Source: Natrinema ejinorense (GTDB lineage Archaea; Halobacteriota; Halobacteria; Halobacteriales; Natrialbaceae). Taken from it: a stretch of DNA of 64,000 nt. The notes beneath the pieces were generated by a model. The model did no database searches, had not been told where the DNA came from, and saw only the letters and a program-made list of their open reading frames with translations. Below are positions 37,238-45,010 of this stretch, piece by piece. The position numbers and the translations under genes are program-made. Where the stretch lies: assembly GCF_002494345.1 (NCBI RefSeq), contig NZ_NXNI01000001.1, positions 2,914,001 to 2,978,000 of the forward strand. The letters are read 5' to 3'. How positions within the stretch are numbered: position 1 is the first letter of the stretch; every line of letters begins with the position of its first letter.

Positions 37238-38182
37238 ATGGCCAGTAGCACTTCCGTCGTTCTCGCGGCATTGTTTGCGAACGGCGCGATCGCGCTTCTC
37301 AAATTCGGCGGTTTCACACTCACCGGGAGCCCCGCCATGCTGTCGGAGACGTACCATTCGATTTCGGATACGGGCAATCAGGTCCTCTTGCTGGTCGGGA
37401 TCAAGTACGGCGCACAGGAAGCGACTCGAGAGCACCCCTTCGGCCACGGGAAGGCGCAGTTCTTCTATAGCCTGCTCGTCAGCGTCATGCTCTTCGGTAT
37501 CGCCGGCTGGGAGAGCGCCCGTCACGGTCTCAGCGCGCTGAGAGAAGGCGGCGTCCACCGGGCCAACGAAGACATTACGTTGCTCGGAGCGACGTTCGAT
37601 CCGGTCTACGTCAACTACGCCGTGTTGCTCGGAGCGATCCTCTTCGAATCCTACGCGCTCTGGAAGGCCTACCAGGGAATCAGTCGGCAGATGGACGTAC
37701 ACGGCTGGACGAGCCTCCGCGAGGCGTTCGCGAAGACCAGCGACGTGACGACCCTGACCGCGCTCACCGAGGACACGATCGCCCTCGCCGGTGCGGGGTT
37801 CGCGCTCTTCGGCGTCTACCTCACACGGACCACCGGAAACCCCGTCTACGACGCCGGCTCGGCCCTCCTCATCGGCATCATGCTGATGGGCTTTGCCCTC
37901 GCGCTCGCCTGGCAGAACAAGCGGCTCATCCTCGGCGAGAGCCTCCCGAAAGCCGACGAGGACGAACTCCGACGGATCGTCGCCGACTGGGACGGCGTCA
38001 CCGAACTCGTCGACCTCCGAACCGTCTACTTCGGTGCCGAGGAACTCCTCGTCACCGCCGACGTCGCGTTCGAGTCCGATCTCGACGCCGGGACGATCAA
38101 CGAGCGGATTACCCAGCTCGAACGCGCACTGAGGGATCACGACGATCAGATTCAGACGGTCTACATCGAACCCGAGATCTGA
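37238..38182 (+). CDS. Cation diffusion facilitator family transporter
   Basis: The 314-aa protein has six helices and a cytoplasmic C-terminal domain. YHSISDTGNQVLLLVG in helix two and TEDTIALAGAGFALFG in helix five carry the metal-site residues of CDF transporters, and the tail (ELRRIVADWDGVTELVDLRT) is the metallochaperone-like fold. The metal (Zn, Mn, Fe or Cd) cannot be assigned. Family-standard length; strong own promoter not evident. Confidence 0.92.
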   Translation: MASSTSVVLAALFANGAIALLKFGGFTLTGSPAMLSETYHSISDTGNQVLLLVGIKYGAQEATREHPFGHGKAQFFYSLLVSVMLFGIAGWESARHGLSALREGGVHRANEDITLLGATFDPVYVNYAVLLGAILFESYALWKAYQGISRQMDVHGWTSLREAFAKTSDVTTLTALTEDTIALAGAGFALFGVYLTRTTGNPVYDAGSALLIGIMLMGFALALAWQNKRLILGESLPKADEDELRRIVADWDGVTELVDLRTVYFGAEELLVTADVAFESDLDAGTINERITQLERALRDHDDQIQTVYIEPEI

Positions 38183-38236
38183 CCGCCCGCCGCCCTCTCC
38201 CGTCGCACTGTGCTGTCGGCTCGTTCTCTCGTTCGA

Positions 38237-38698
38237 TCAGTCCGTCGATTCGCCGCTCGCCTCGTCCCGATCGTCGTACCCCGCGACGACCGTCGAACCC
38301 GGCGGGCGGTCGTTCAGTACCGCCGTCACAGTCGTCTCCTCGAGATCGACCGTCGACTCGAGGGGGACCCAGCCGTCGTCGACGGCGTCGCCGTCTGCTC
38401 GTCGCGTCTCCGACCCACCGCCGGTTTCGACGGCGACCGCGACGTCGGTCGGGCTCGCACCGGGCGGCAGTTCGACGGGGTCGTAGACGAGCGCGATCCT
38501 GATGGCTTCGATCGCCCTCAGTTCCTCGAGTGCCACGAGGTCGACGGGATCCGCGAGCGCATCGATCGGCGGCTTGCGACTGCTCTTTGCGAGGTCGAAC
38601 GAGTCGGGGACGACGCCCGCGACGACGGCGACGCGGGCACCCACCTGTTCGAGGGTGTATTCGGCGACGCGACTCGAATCGTAGCCGGGAATAGCCAT
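38237..38698 (-). CDS. Hypothetical protein
   Basis: The 153-aa product starts MAIPGYDSSRVAEYTLEQVG and contains an alpha/beta-looking first half (ARVAVVAGVVPDSF, ALEELRAIEAIRIALVYDPV) and an acidic, probably beta second half. No known motif. The reading frame extends upstream without coding character, so the ATG at 38698 is used. Confidence 0.6.
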   Translation of the reverse strand: MAIPGYDSSRVAEYTLEQVGARVAVVAGVVPDSFDLAKSSRKPPIDALADPVDLVALEELRAIEAIRIALVYDPVELPPGASPTDVAVAVETGGGSETRRADGDAVDDGWVPLESTVDLEETTVTAVLNDRPPGSTVVAGYDDRDEASGESTD

Positions 38699-38921
38699 AC
38701 CGGGGCGAGGGACTCGAGACACATGGCCCTGTACCGTGCGTTCGCCGGCCGGCGGTCGTCCTCGTCGGGTCGCATCGAACGCGACCCGCGTCATCAGCGT
38801 TCGAGTCATCCCTCGGTCGGCTCCGCCATCGACGATTCCCGACGGCCGGACAGGGGAGCACCGACCCCAGTTCCCCGCCGAGTGCTCACCTATTTTGACA
38901 GTCCGACCGAAAGTCGTCGGT

Positions 38922-39845
38922 ATGACAGAGCCACCGCCGACGAGCGTCCTCCTTCCCACCTGCGAGCCGGCGCCGGTCGTTCGAGAACTCGCCGCCCAAC
39001 TCCGGGCGGCGGACGAACTCCTCGTCATCTGTGACTCCGACGACGATCCGGTGGCACGACGTGACGGCGACTTGCCGGCTTCGGTGGACGTCGTGGTCGC
39101 CGGCGAACCCGCGGGCTGTTCGGGCAAAGCGAACGCCATCGCCGCTGGCATGGAGGCGGCCCGGCACGACCGCCTCGTCTGGACCGACGACGACTTCCAC
39201 CATCCGCCCGACTGGCTCGAACGGTTACACGCCGACTACGATCGAAACGGCCCGAGTTCCGAGCTCCCGTTTTTCGTCGGTCGGGATCCACTGGCCGTCC
39301 TCCTCGAGCCGGTCTACGCCCTCGCGGGCACCGCCGGGACGTACGCCGGCGACGTCGCGTGGGGCGGGAGCGTCATCTTCGAGCGAGACGATCTGCCCGA
39401 CGAGGACCGCTTCCGTCGCGATCTCCGTCGCACGGTGAGCGACGACGGTCTCCTCACCGACCGCGTCGATATCACGCCGGTCAAACGGGTACGCCGCGTC
39501 GAGATCGGCGGCGCCACTCGAGCGACGATCGAACGTCACGTCCGGTTCATCCAGATCGTTCGGTATCACGCGCCGGTGGAAACCACAGTCAATGCCGTCG
39601 TCGCGACCGTCGCGGCGATCGGGTGTCTGTTGGTTCCCGTACCCGCGATCGTCGCGGTGACGGCGTTGCTGACCGGCGTGTACGCGGCGTTCGGGCTCCG
39701 CCGGTGGACGTTCCTGCTGGCCTATCCCGCCTTACTGCTCTCCGTCCCGCTGCTGGCCTACGGCGTGCTTCGGCGGACCTTCGTCTGGGGCGGGCGACGC
39801 TACCGCTGGCGGGACAAGTTCGACGTCGACGTAAGCGAGCGCTGA
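38922..39845 (+). CDS. Membrane-associated family 2 glycosyltransferase
   Basis: The 307-aa protein has a GT-A-like fold: SVLLPTCEPAPVVRELA at the N-terminus, PAGCSGKANAIAAGMEAA for nucleotide-sugar binding, and the metal triad as DDDFHHP, with a later RVEIGGATRATIERHVRF motif. Two to three C-terminal helices (about residues 220-285) anchor it. It may act on lipid or surface glycans. No other glycan genes adjoin it. Confidence 0.82.
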   Translation: MTEPPPTSVLLPTCEPAPVVRELAAQLRAADELLVICDSDDDPVARRDGDLPASVDVVVAGEPAGCSGKANAIAAGMEAARHDRLVWTDDDFHHPPDWLERLHADYDRNGPSSELPFFVGRDPLAVLLEPVYALAGTAGTYAGDVAWGGSVIFERDDLPDEDRFRRDLRRTVSDDGLLTDRVDITPVKRVRRVEIGGATRATIERHVRFIQIVRYHAPVETTVNAVVATVAAIGCLLVPVPAIVAVTALLTGVYAAFGLRRWTFLLAYPALLLSVPLLAYGVLRRTFVWGGRRYRWRDKFDVDVSER

Positions 39846-39876
39846 CGGGCCACGGCCGGTCGGGAGCGCCCGCCCG

Positions 39877-40242
39877 CTATGCGTCCGCGTCGGGTTCGTA
39901 CTCCTCGTAGATCCGGTCCATCCGGGCGGCCATCACGAAGTCGGTCTTGTGAAGCCCGTCGATCTTGTGGGTCCACATCTCGATCGTCACCTCGCCCCAC
40001 TCGAGGCCGATATCCGGGTGGTGCCACTCTTCCTCCGCCAACTCGCCCACCTCGTAGGTGAACTCGAGGGCGTCACGGAAGTCCTCGAACGCGTAGGTTC
40101 CCTCGAGGTGGTGGTCGTCGACGACCGTCCAGACGTCGTCGCGGATCTCCGCGCGGTAGTCGGCGTATTCCTCGGGCTCGAGGGGTTCATCCTCGCTGGT
40201 ACAGGCCTCACACTCCTGGTCGGCGAGCGCTGACTCGGACAT
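39877..40242 (-). CDS. Pterin-4a-carbinolamine dehydratase
   Basis: The 121-aa protein has the family signature [22 protein letters not shown], in which the paired histidines and the distal His act in dehydration of 4a-hydroxytetrahydropterin. An N-terminal extension has a C-E-A-C pair (residues 11-14), not typical of bacterial forms. The start at MSESALADQ is chosen. A partner aromatic hydroxylase is not in the window. Confidence 0.93.
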   Translation of the reverse strand: MSESALADQECEACTSEDEPLEPEEYADYRAEIRDDVWTVVDDHHLEGTYAFEDFRDALEFTYEVGELAEEEWHHPDIGLEWGEVTIEMWTHKIDGLHKTDFVMAARMDRIYEEYEPDADA

Positions 40243-40368
40243 GGGTCGGACTACGACTGCGAACGACGTGAAGATTTGTGCGGTGACCACCGCCGCCGTG
40301 ATTCGTCTTCGGTCGTGCCGCTCGTTTTAACTGGCGTCCCCATAACGACAGAGTCACGGAATCTCACG

Positions 40369-41811
40369 ATGGGAGGGGACAAACACAACATCGCAGTTCG
40401 ATTTTTCGGCGGTGCGGGGAACTATACGGACGTTCTCGAGGAATTCTGCACGTACGTCCTCACCGAGACCCCGACCGAAGCGGCGGTTCTCGAGTGGCTC
40501 AAGTCGAACACGCGAGCGACGAGCGACGACGGGGTTCGGCGTCGCCTGACCTTTCTCAAGGGACTCGGGCTGCTCGAGCGCGATGATGACGGCGTTCGAC
40601 TCACTCAGCAGGGGATGGCGTGGCTTTCGGAGACGGATCCGGCGGTGCTCTACGACCTGCTCTCGAGCACCGTCCACGGGTTCGACACGATACTCGAGGC
40701 GCTCCTCGACGGGCCGAAGACGGACGCCGAACTGGGTGACGCGATCGGAGCCGACCATCCCGAGTTCGACTGGACCGATGCGTCCGGCCCCGCTCAACAC
40801 AGGGGCTGGCTGCAGAGTCTGGGCTACGTCGAGCGCTCCGACGGCGTGAATTCGCTGACCGACAGTGGCCGGGAACTGGCGCGGCGTCGGACCTCGGTGT
40901 ATCCGAACCTCGAGCGGGGCGAACGCTACGCGCAGACCGACCTCGAGGACGCGTTCGACACCAGTTTCGGTTCCTACATCAAGGGCATCAGTCCGCGAAC
41001 GGACGACGACGGAGAACTGGCGTACACCATCGTGAAGGCTCGCGAGGACGGCCCCTACGGCGACGAACTCGATGGCGAGCGGTTCACCTACATCGGGGAA
41101 GGCGTCCCGGAGAAGGGGGACCAGCAGTTGACCGGTGCCAACGGGGCGCTCCTCGAGCAGGCCGATCGATCGACCGTCCCGGTGTACTTCTTCTACCAGC
41201 CGGCGGACAGCGACGACCTCCGGTACGAGGGGCTGGTCGACGTCGTCGACGCCGAGTACGTCTCTCGGGACGGGCGGATGGTCTATCAGTTCACGATGGA
41301 GCGACTCGGGCTCGAGCCGGCCGAGTTCGAGGCACTCTCGGAGTCAGTTTCCGAGGGAATCGAAGACGACGAGGACGACGAACCGCCGCTCACCGACGAC
41401 GAGGAAGCGTTCACCGCGGTCCAGCGCCGGGTTCGCTCGAGCGCGTTCCCGAAGGAAGTCACGGCCGCCTACGACGGCCAATGTGCGATCTGTGGGAAAT
41501 CGCGCGAATCGCCGAGCGGGACGATCGACATCGAGGCAGCTCACATCTATCCGAAGCGGGAGAACGGCCGCGACAACGTGCAAAACGGCCTCGCGCTCTG
41601 TCGGCTCCACCACTGGGCGTTCGACACCGGCTGGCTCGCGGTGTCCGACGACTACCGAGTGCTGGTCGCCGATCGTCCCGATCTCGAGGGCTACGAGGAG
41701 TTCGCGGCGCTCGAGGGCAAATCGCTGACGTTGCCAGCGGACGAGGACCGACATCCGCACGCAAAATTCCTTGCCGCGCATCGGGAACGGCACGGGTTCG
41801 AATCGGCGTAA
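40369..41811 (+). CDS. HNH nuclease with winged helices and PUA/SRA-like domain; probable modification-dependent restriction enzyme
   Basis: The 480-aa protein has two helix-turn-helix segments (about 10-85 and 100-165). A beta-rich module at about 190-325 (PYGDELDGERFTYIGEGVPE, GANGALLEQADRSTVPVYFF) resembles the SRA/PUA-like readers of modified bases. The C-terminal HNH nuclease has C372/C375, H392 in AAHIYPK, an Asn in DNVQNG, and C411 with HH at 414-415. The combination of reader plus HNH is that of type IV enzymes such as ScoMcrA. No partner methylase is near. Assignment of the middle domain is inference. Confidence 0.75.
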   Translation: MGGDKHNIAVRFFGGAGNYTDVLEEFCTYVLTETPTEAAVLEWLKSNTRATSDDGVRRRLTFLKGLGLLERDDDGVRLTQQGMAWLSETDPAVLYDLLSSTVHGFDTILEALLDGPKTDAELGDAIGADHPEFDWTDASGPAQHRGWLQSLGYVERSDGVNSLTDSGRELARRRTSVYPNLERGERYAQTDLEDAFDTSFGSYIKGISPRTDDDGELAYTIVKAREDGPYGDELDGERFTYIGEGVPEKGDQQLTGANGALLEQADRSTVPVYFFYQPADSDDLRYEGLVDVVDAEYVSRDGRMVYQFTMERLGLEPAEFEALSESVSEGIEDDEDDEPPLTDDEEAFTAVQRRVRSSAFPKEVTAAYDGQCAICGKSRESPSGTIDIEAAHIYPKRENGRDNVQNGLALCRLHHWAFDTGWLAVSDDYRVLVADRPDLEGYEEFAALEGKSLTLPADEDRHPHAKFLAAHRERHGFESA

Positions 41812-41971
41812 TCGTTCGACTCTGAATATCTTCACTTACGGACGTAGAACGCGTTTTCGGCCCGTTGTGACACTACGTGTAACACCGTACACGGTATGTG
41901 ACGGTTCTATCGAGACCCACGTTCGGAGACCATTCGGACGTGGACACGCAGACCCATCCGTGGTGGCGAAG

Positions 41972-42415
41972 TCATTCCTCAGCAAAATCATCCCCACTAT
42001 CCCCGCGCTGGCGCTCGAGTTCGCGCTCGAGGGCCTCCGCGTCCGGCCCGAGGTAGGACGTCGTGAACGAGCGCGGGCCATCGATCGGCGACGAATCGCG
42101 GTCGGGATCGTCGCCCGGTCGGTAGGGGATCATCGCCTCGGGACCGACCAACAATAGTCCGACCTGACTGGCCTCCGCTCTGATTCCGCGGACGTGTCGC
42201 GCGGCCTCGCGATGGGTCTCGTGGTCGGTGTTGTCGAGGTCCGTCTCCGCATCCTGAATGGCCGCGAGCAGGGTGCGCGTGATGTAGTCGATCGACGCGG
42301 GGCAATCGCGGACGGACTCGTTTTGTGTCCCGCCATCGGCGCGGACTCGAGCGTTCGTCGGCGATACGTCTACTCGGTCGGGGCCTTCAAGGCCCCGCGA
42401 ATTGTGGTCGGACAT
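41972..42415 (-). CDS. Unknown helical protein, cassette copy A
   Basis: The 147-aa protein begins MSDHNSRGLEGPDR. It has a disordered N-terminus, a central helical part (ETHREAARHVRGIRAEASQVG, LLLVGPEAMIPYRPGDD) and a charged C-terminal helix (YLGPDAEALERELERQRG). It is about three quarters identical, without gaps, to the copy at 44020-44463. The first codons contain a 17-base inverted repeat. It is divergent from a PhiH1-like regulator. No known family or catalytic motif. Confidence 0.75.
   Translation of the reverse strand: MSDHNSRGLEGPDRVDVSPTNARVRADGGTQNESVRDCPASIDYITRTLLAAIQDAETDLDNTDHETHREAARHVRGIRAEASQVGLLLVGPEAMIPYRPGDDPDRDSSPIDGPRSFTTSYLGPDAEALERELERQRGDSGDDFAEE
42380..42396. promoter_or_regulatory. 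17-base inverted repeat near start of copy A
   Basis: GGGGCCTTCAAGGCCCC is an 8-bp perfect inverted repeat around one base, inside codons 7-12 of copy A. It lies in a block of about 48 bases identical in both copies. It could be a protein-binding site or an RNA hairpin controlling translation. Confidence 0.45.
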
Positions 42416-42560
42416 GGCTTCCGGAGTGCTGATACGGGAGCTACTGCGGGTCGGTGCCGTGAACACCGGTCCGTTTCTCGAAACATCCCACCTGACCGAG
42501 CGGGGGTTTCCGTAGCTTCCGTCCGGATAGCGTTTCGGGTCCGATCGACTTAGAATCTTT

Positions 42561-42620
42561 GCATATGCGAATTTAAGACTTCATAGATGCGCATTTGAGA
42601 TTGCTGAAATACGCATATAC
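42561..42620 (+). promoter_or_regulatory. Three evenly spaced palindromes before the PhiH1-like gene A
   Basis: GCATATGC (42561-42568), ATGCGCAT (42587-42594) and ATACGCATATAC (42609-42620) are related GCAT-type palindromes, centred 26 and about 25 bases apart. They lie 55-115 bases before the regulator's ATG and downstream of the divergent start of copy A. Spaced operator sites for a repressor dimer are a natural reading. Confidence 0.45.
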
Positions 42621-42676
42621 GAGTGGTTTCGGTCGCATGGGCGGGTTCTATTGGCGAGTAGCACACGGACACCGGT

Positions 42677-42934
42677 ATGCGAGAACGCGCCGACTGGATG
42701 GTTCCGACCGACGATGCGATTCTGGAGTACGTCCGGGATGCAGGCGAAGTCCCACCGGCAGTTATTGGACGAAATATCGATTCTCATCCGAACTATACCG
42801 GTCAGCGCTGTCGCAATCTTGCCGACCACGGGCTACTCGACCGCAAGAGTGACGGCTACTATTCGCTCACCGAGCTGGGTGCCCGCTATCTCGATGAAGA
42901 CATCGATGCAGGCGAGTTAGATACTGACCACTGA
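42677..42934 (+). CDS. PhiH1-repressor-like winged-helix protein, copy A
   Basis: The 85-aa protein matches the layout of PhiH1 repressor-like regulators: M-R-x-x-x-x-W-M at the start, then DDAILEYVRDAGEVPPAVIG, the recognition helix NYTGQRCRNLADHGLL and a wing with GYYSLTELGARYLDEDIDAG. These regulators control lysogeny in haloviruses and many chromosomal loci. It is divergent from the unknown 147-aa gene and probably autoregulates through the upstream palindromes. Confidence 0.85.
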   Translation: MRERADWMVPTDDAILEYVRDAGEVPPAVIGRNIDSHPNYTGQRCRNLADHGLLDRKSDGYYSLTELGARYLDEDIDAGELDTDH

Positions 42935-42940
42935 TGTCTA

Positions 42941-43070
42941 CTCAGAGATTGGTTACGCGACTCGAGCACGGCTACTACGAGATCGACGACCCCGGTGAAC
43001 AGTATCTCGAGGGCGACCTCACTGCCGATGACCTCGTGCGAGCGATGAATCGTAAACAGAGATGCGCCCG
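42941..43070 (+). pseudogene. C-terminal fragment of another PhiH1-like gene
   Basis: The frame reads LVTRLEHGYYEIDDPGEQYL then EGDLTADDLV, which is clearly the wing and tail of the copy B regulator (LVTRVERGYYEIDDLGVAYL). There is no start or first half. It follows directly after the copy A gene, so a partial tandem duplication is likely. Confidence 0.7.
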
Positions 43071-43199
43071 AGGTTAGCCGGCTGGATGACGCCGGTCGAT
43101 AGAGATATCCTCGAGTTGCTCCACACCGACGGAGGAGTGCACGAACTCGTTCTATCTCCCCGAATCATCGCAGAGAATATCCTGTCCGACGCACAATAA
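43062..43199 (+). pseudogene. N-terminal fragment of a PhiH1-like gene
   Basis: ATG 43062 to TAA 43199 gives 45 residues: MRPRLAGWMTPVDRDILELL, then LSPRIIAENILSDAQ. It matches the first half of the copy B regulator (GEWMQLPTDERILEVL, LSPAVIGKNI) and stops where the recognition helix should be. It could be translated as a truncated protein, but a DNA-binding role is lost. Only 26 bases of the promoter for the following toxin-antitoxin genes separate them. Confidence 0.6.
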
Positions 43200-43204
43200 C
43201 AGTA

Positions 43205-43227
43205 GTTACAGGAGTAACGCATATAAC
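43205..43227 (+). promoter_or_regulatory. Operator-like inverted repeat and TATA of the toxin-antitoxin operon
   Basis: GTTAC (43205-43209) and GTAAC (43214-43218) form a perfect inverted repeat around AGGA, directly before a TATA-like CATATAAC (43220-43227), 23-30 bases from the ATG at 43250. This placement suits repression by the helix-turn-helix antitoxin. Confidence 0.55.
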
Positions 43228-43249
43228 ACGCGCGACAGTAGGCTCGATC

Positions 43250-43624
43250 ATGTCCATCGATCGGGAGACGTTCGACCGCTCGAGCGAGGACGAACTCGAG
43301 GAACTCTCCAGCACGGAGCAGGTGCTCGGCTTTCTGGCTGCGAACGACGACCGGGCGTTCAAGGCGACGGAGATCGCGGCCCGAACGGAACTCGACGGCG
43401 GAACGGTCAGCACGGCACTGACACGACTGAAAAACCGCGAGTTAGTCGAACACAAGGGGACGTACTGGGCGATCACGAGCGACGAACAGCGCCTCGAGCG
43501 ACACGACGGGTACAGCCGTGCGACGCGACTGTTCAACGAGCAACTCGGGACCGAGGAGAAAGCGGCGTGGAAAGAACACGCGCCGGCGGAGCCCCATCCG
43601 AGTCGCGAGGAGGACTCACAGTGA
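43250..43624 (+). CDS. Helix-turn-helix antitoxin-type protein
   Basis: The 124-aa protein has a winged-helix core at about 20-80: LSSTEQVLGFLAANDDRAFK, TEIAARTELDGGTVSTALTR as turn and recognition helix, and LVEHKGTYWAIT as wing. The charged helical tail (ATRLFNEQLGTEEKAAWKEH) may wrap the toxin. Its last codons overlap the start of the toxin gene by four bases (GTGA), so the pair is translationally coupled. The upstream inverted repeat fits autoregulation. Confidence 0.8.
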   Translation: MSIDRETFDRSSEDELEELSSTEQVLGFLAANDDRAFKATEIAARTELDGGTVSTALTRLKNRELVEHKGTYWAITSDEQRLERHDGYSRATRLFNEQLGTEEKAAWKEHAPAEPHPSREEDSQ

Positions 43625-43968
43625 GTGACGACGAGCCGATTTATCAGGATGGAGACGTCGTCTACGGTGCTGATCCGTACAAGGGGGACGATGCAGCGCG
43701 ACCGTGGCTCGTCCTTTCGAACCACGAGGGACGGCCGTTCCACGGCGAGCAGTACATCACGCTCTCACTCACGACCAAAACCTGGATGGATGGACTGATC
43801 GAAATTCCTGCGAATGCATGGATTCGTGGCGGCACTCCCGACGAGAGTCGCATCGTTCCGTGGGGCGTCCAGTCGATTGCACGAGACGATATCGACTACT
43901 GGCAAGGGCGAATCGAACGCAGGCTCGTGACCGAGGCAACCGACTCACTCGTCAGTTACGTTCGCTGA
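43621..43968 (+). CDS. MazF/PemK-type toxin, probable
   Basis: The 115-aa protein starts with GTG inside the antitoxin stop. It has the MazF/PemK-like SH3 barrel pattern: YQDGDVVYGADPYKGDDAAR with PWLVLSN, then ITLSLTTKTWMDGLIEIP, SRIVPWGVQSIARDDI and a C-terminal helix. The first strand V-x-x-x-x-P-x-K and RPWLVLSN correspond to the substrate-binding loop of the RNase. It would cut RNA when free of antitoxin; this activity is inferred from the fold. Confidence 0.75.
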   Translation: MSDDEPIYQDGDVVYGADPYKGDDAARPWLVLSNHEGRPFHGEQYITLSLTTKTWMDGLIEIPANAWIRGGTPDESRIVPWGVQSIARDDIDYWQGRIERRLVTEATDSLVSYVR

Positions 43969-44019
43969 TAGTCCCCTCTCCTCGAACTCTGATAACTTCG
44001 GACCACCGCCGGGTCGATA

Positions 44020-44463
44020 TTATTTATCACCACAGTCACACCCACTCTCCCCGCGCTGGCGCTCGAGTTCGCGCTCGAGGGCCTCCGCGTCCGGCCCGAG
44101 GTAGGACGTCGTGAACGAGCGCGAGCGATCGGTCGACGACGAATCGCGGTCGGGATCGTCACCTGGCCGGTAGGGGATCACCGCCTCGGGGCCGACCAGC
44201 AACAGTCCGACCTGACTGGCCTCCGCTCTGATCTGGCGAACGTGACGCGCGGCTTTGCGACGAGTCTCTCGGTCGGCGTGCTCGAGGGTAGCTTGCTCAG
44301 CCTGAATGGCGGCGTGCAGGGTGCGCGTGAGGGAGTCGATCGCGGTGAGGCAATCGCGGATGGACTCATTGTGCGTTCCGCCATCGGCACGGACTCGAGC
44401 GGTCGACATCGATGCACCTGATCGGTCGGGGCCTTCAAGGCCCCGCGAATTGTGGTCGGACAT
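44020..44463 (-). CDS. Unknown helical protein, cassette copy B
   Basis: The 147-aa paralogue of the gene at 41972-42415 shares its start MSDHNSRGLEGPDR, QVGLLLVGPEA and IPYRPGDDPDRDSS and the tail YLGPDAEALERELERQRG; differences cluster in the middle helix and residues 15-21. The last six residues include CDCGDK, unlike copy A. DNA identity continues about 50 bases before the ATG, so the promoter was duplicated too. It is divergent from regulator copy B. No known function. Confidence 0.75.
   Translation of the reverse strand: MSDHNSRGLEGPDRSGASMSTARVRADGGTHNESIRDCLTAIDSLTRTLHAAIQAEQATLEHADRETRRKAARHVRQIRAEASQVGLLLVGPEAVIPYRPGDDPDRDSSSTDRSRSFTTSYLGPDAEALERELERQRGESGCDCGDK
44428..44444. promoter_or_regulatory. 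17-base inverted repeat near start of copy B
   Basis: This is the same GGGGCCTTCAAGGCCCC, at the same codons as in copy A. Its strict conservation between copies that differ elsewhere suggests selection on DNA or RNA as well as on the protein. Confidence 0.45.
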
Positions 44464-44694
44464 GGCTTCCGTAGCACTGATACGGGAGCTGTCGCGGCTC
44501 GGTGCCTACACACCGGACCGCTTGTTTCTGGCAGGCCTACCGATTAGTCTGCCAGTTACACTTTCCCGTAATTCAACGGCTCTGTTGCCATCCTCATAAA
44601 TTTAATCACTAATACATGATCCATGGGTAGGATATTGATGATCCGAATGTGATGGACCGATAGGCGTAAGAATCTATTCAGGAACACCCATACG

Positions 44695-44961
44695 ATGCGA
44701 AAACCCGGCGAATGGATGCAATTGCCAACTGACGAGCGCATTCTCGAAGTCCTCCACTCGTCGGGTCTCACCCTCTCACCGGCCGTTATCGGGAAGAATA
44801 TCGACAAAAGTCGAGAACAGGTCAATCGTCGTCTCTCCGTCCTCGTCGACTACGAACTGGTCACCCGCGTCGAACGCGGTTACTACGAAATCGACGACCT
44901 CGGAGTCGCGTATCTCGAGGGACAACTCGATGCCGACGATCTCGAACCAGCCGACGAGTAA
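44695..44961 (+). CDS. PhiH1-repressor-like winged-helix protein, copy B
   Basis: The 88-aa protein has the same plan as copy A: GEWMQLPTDERILEVLHSSG, LSPAVIGKNIDKSREQVNRR and the wing GYYEIDDLGVAYLEGQLDAD. It is closer to the two fragments at 42941-43199 than to copy A, so those fragments probably derive from it. It faces the unknown gene copy B across a 230-base AT-rich spacer. Confidence 0.85.
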   Translation: MRKPGEWMQLPTDERILEVLHSSGLTLSPAVIGKNIDKSREQVNRRLSVLVDYELVTRVERGYYEIDDLGVAYLEGQLDADDLEPADE

Positions 44962-45010
44962 CGGCTACTCTGCTCTCCCTCATTCTCGGTCTCGATCACA
45001 CACTGAAACA

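Noticed and set aside
41868-41905. Palindromic ACCGTACACGGT near the end of the HNH gene
   Set aside because: It lies between convergent genes where no promoter is expected; it is short enough to be chance.
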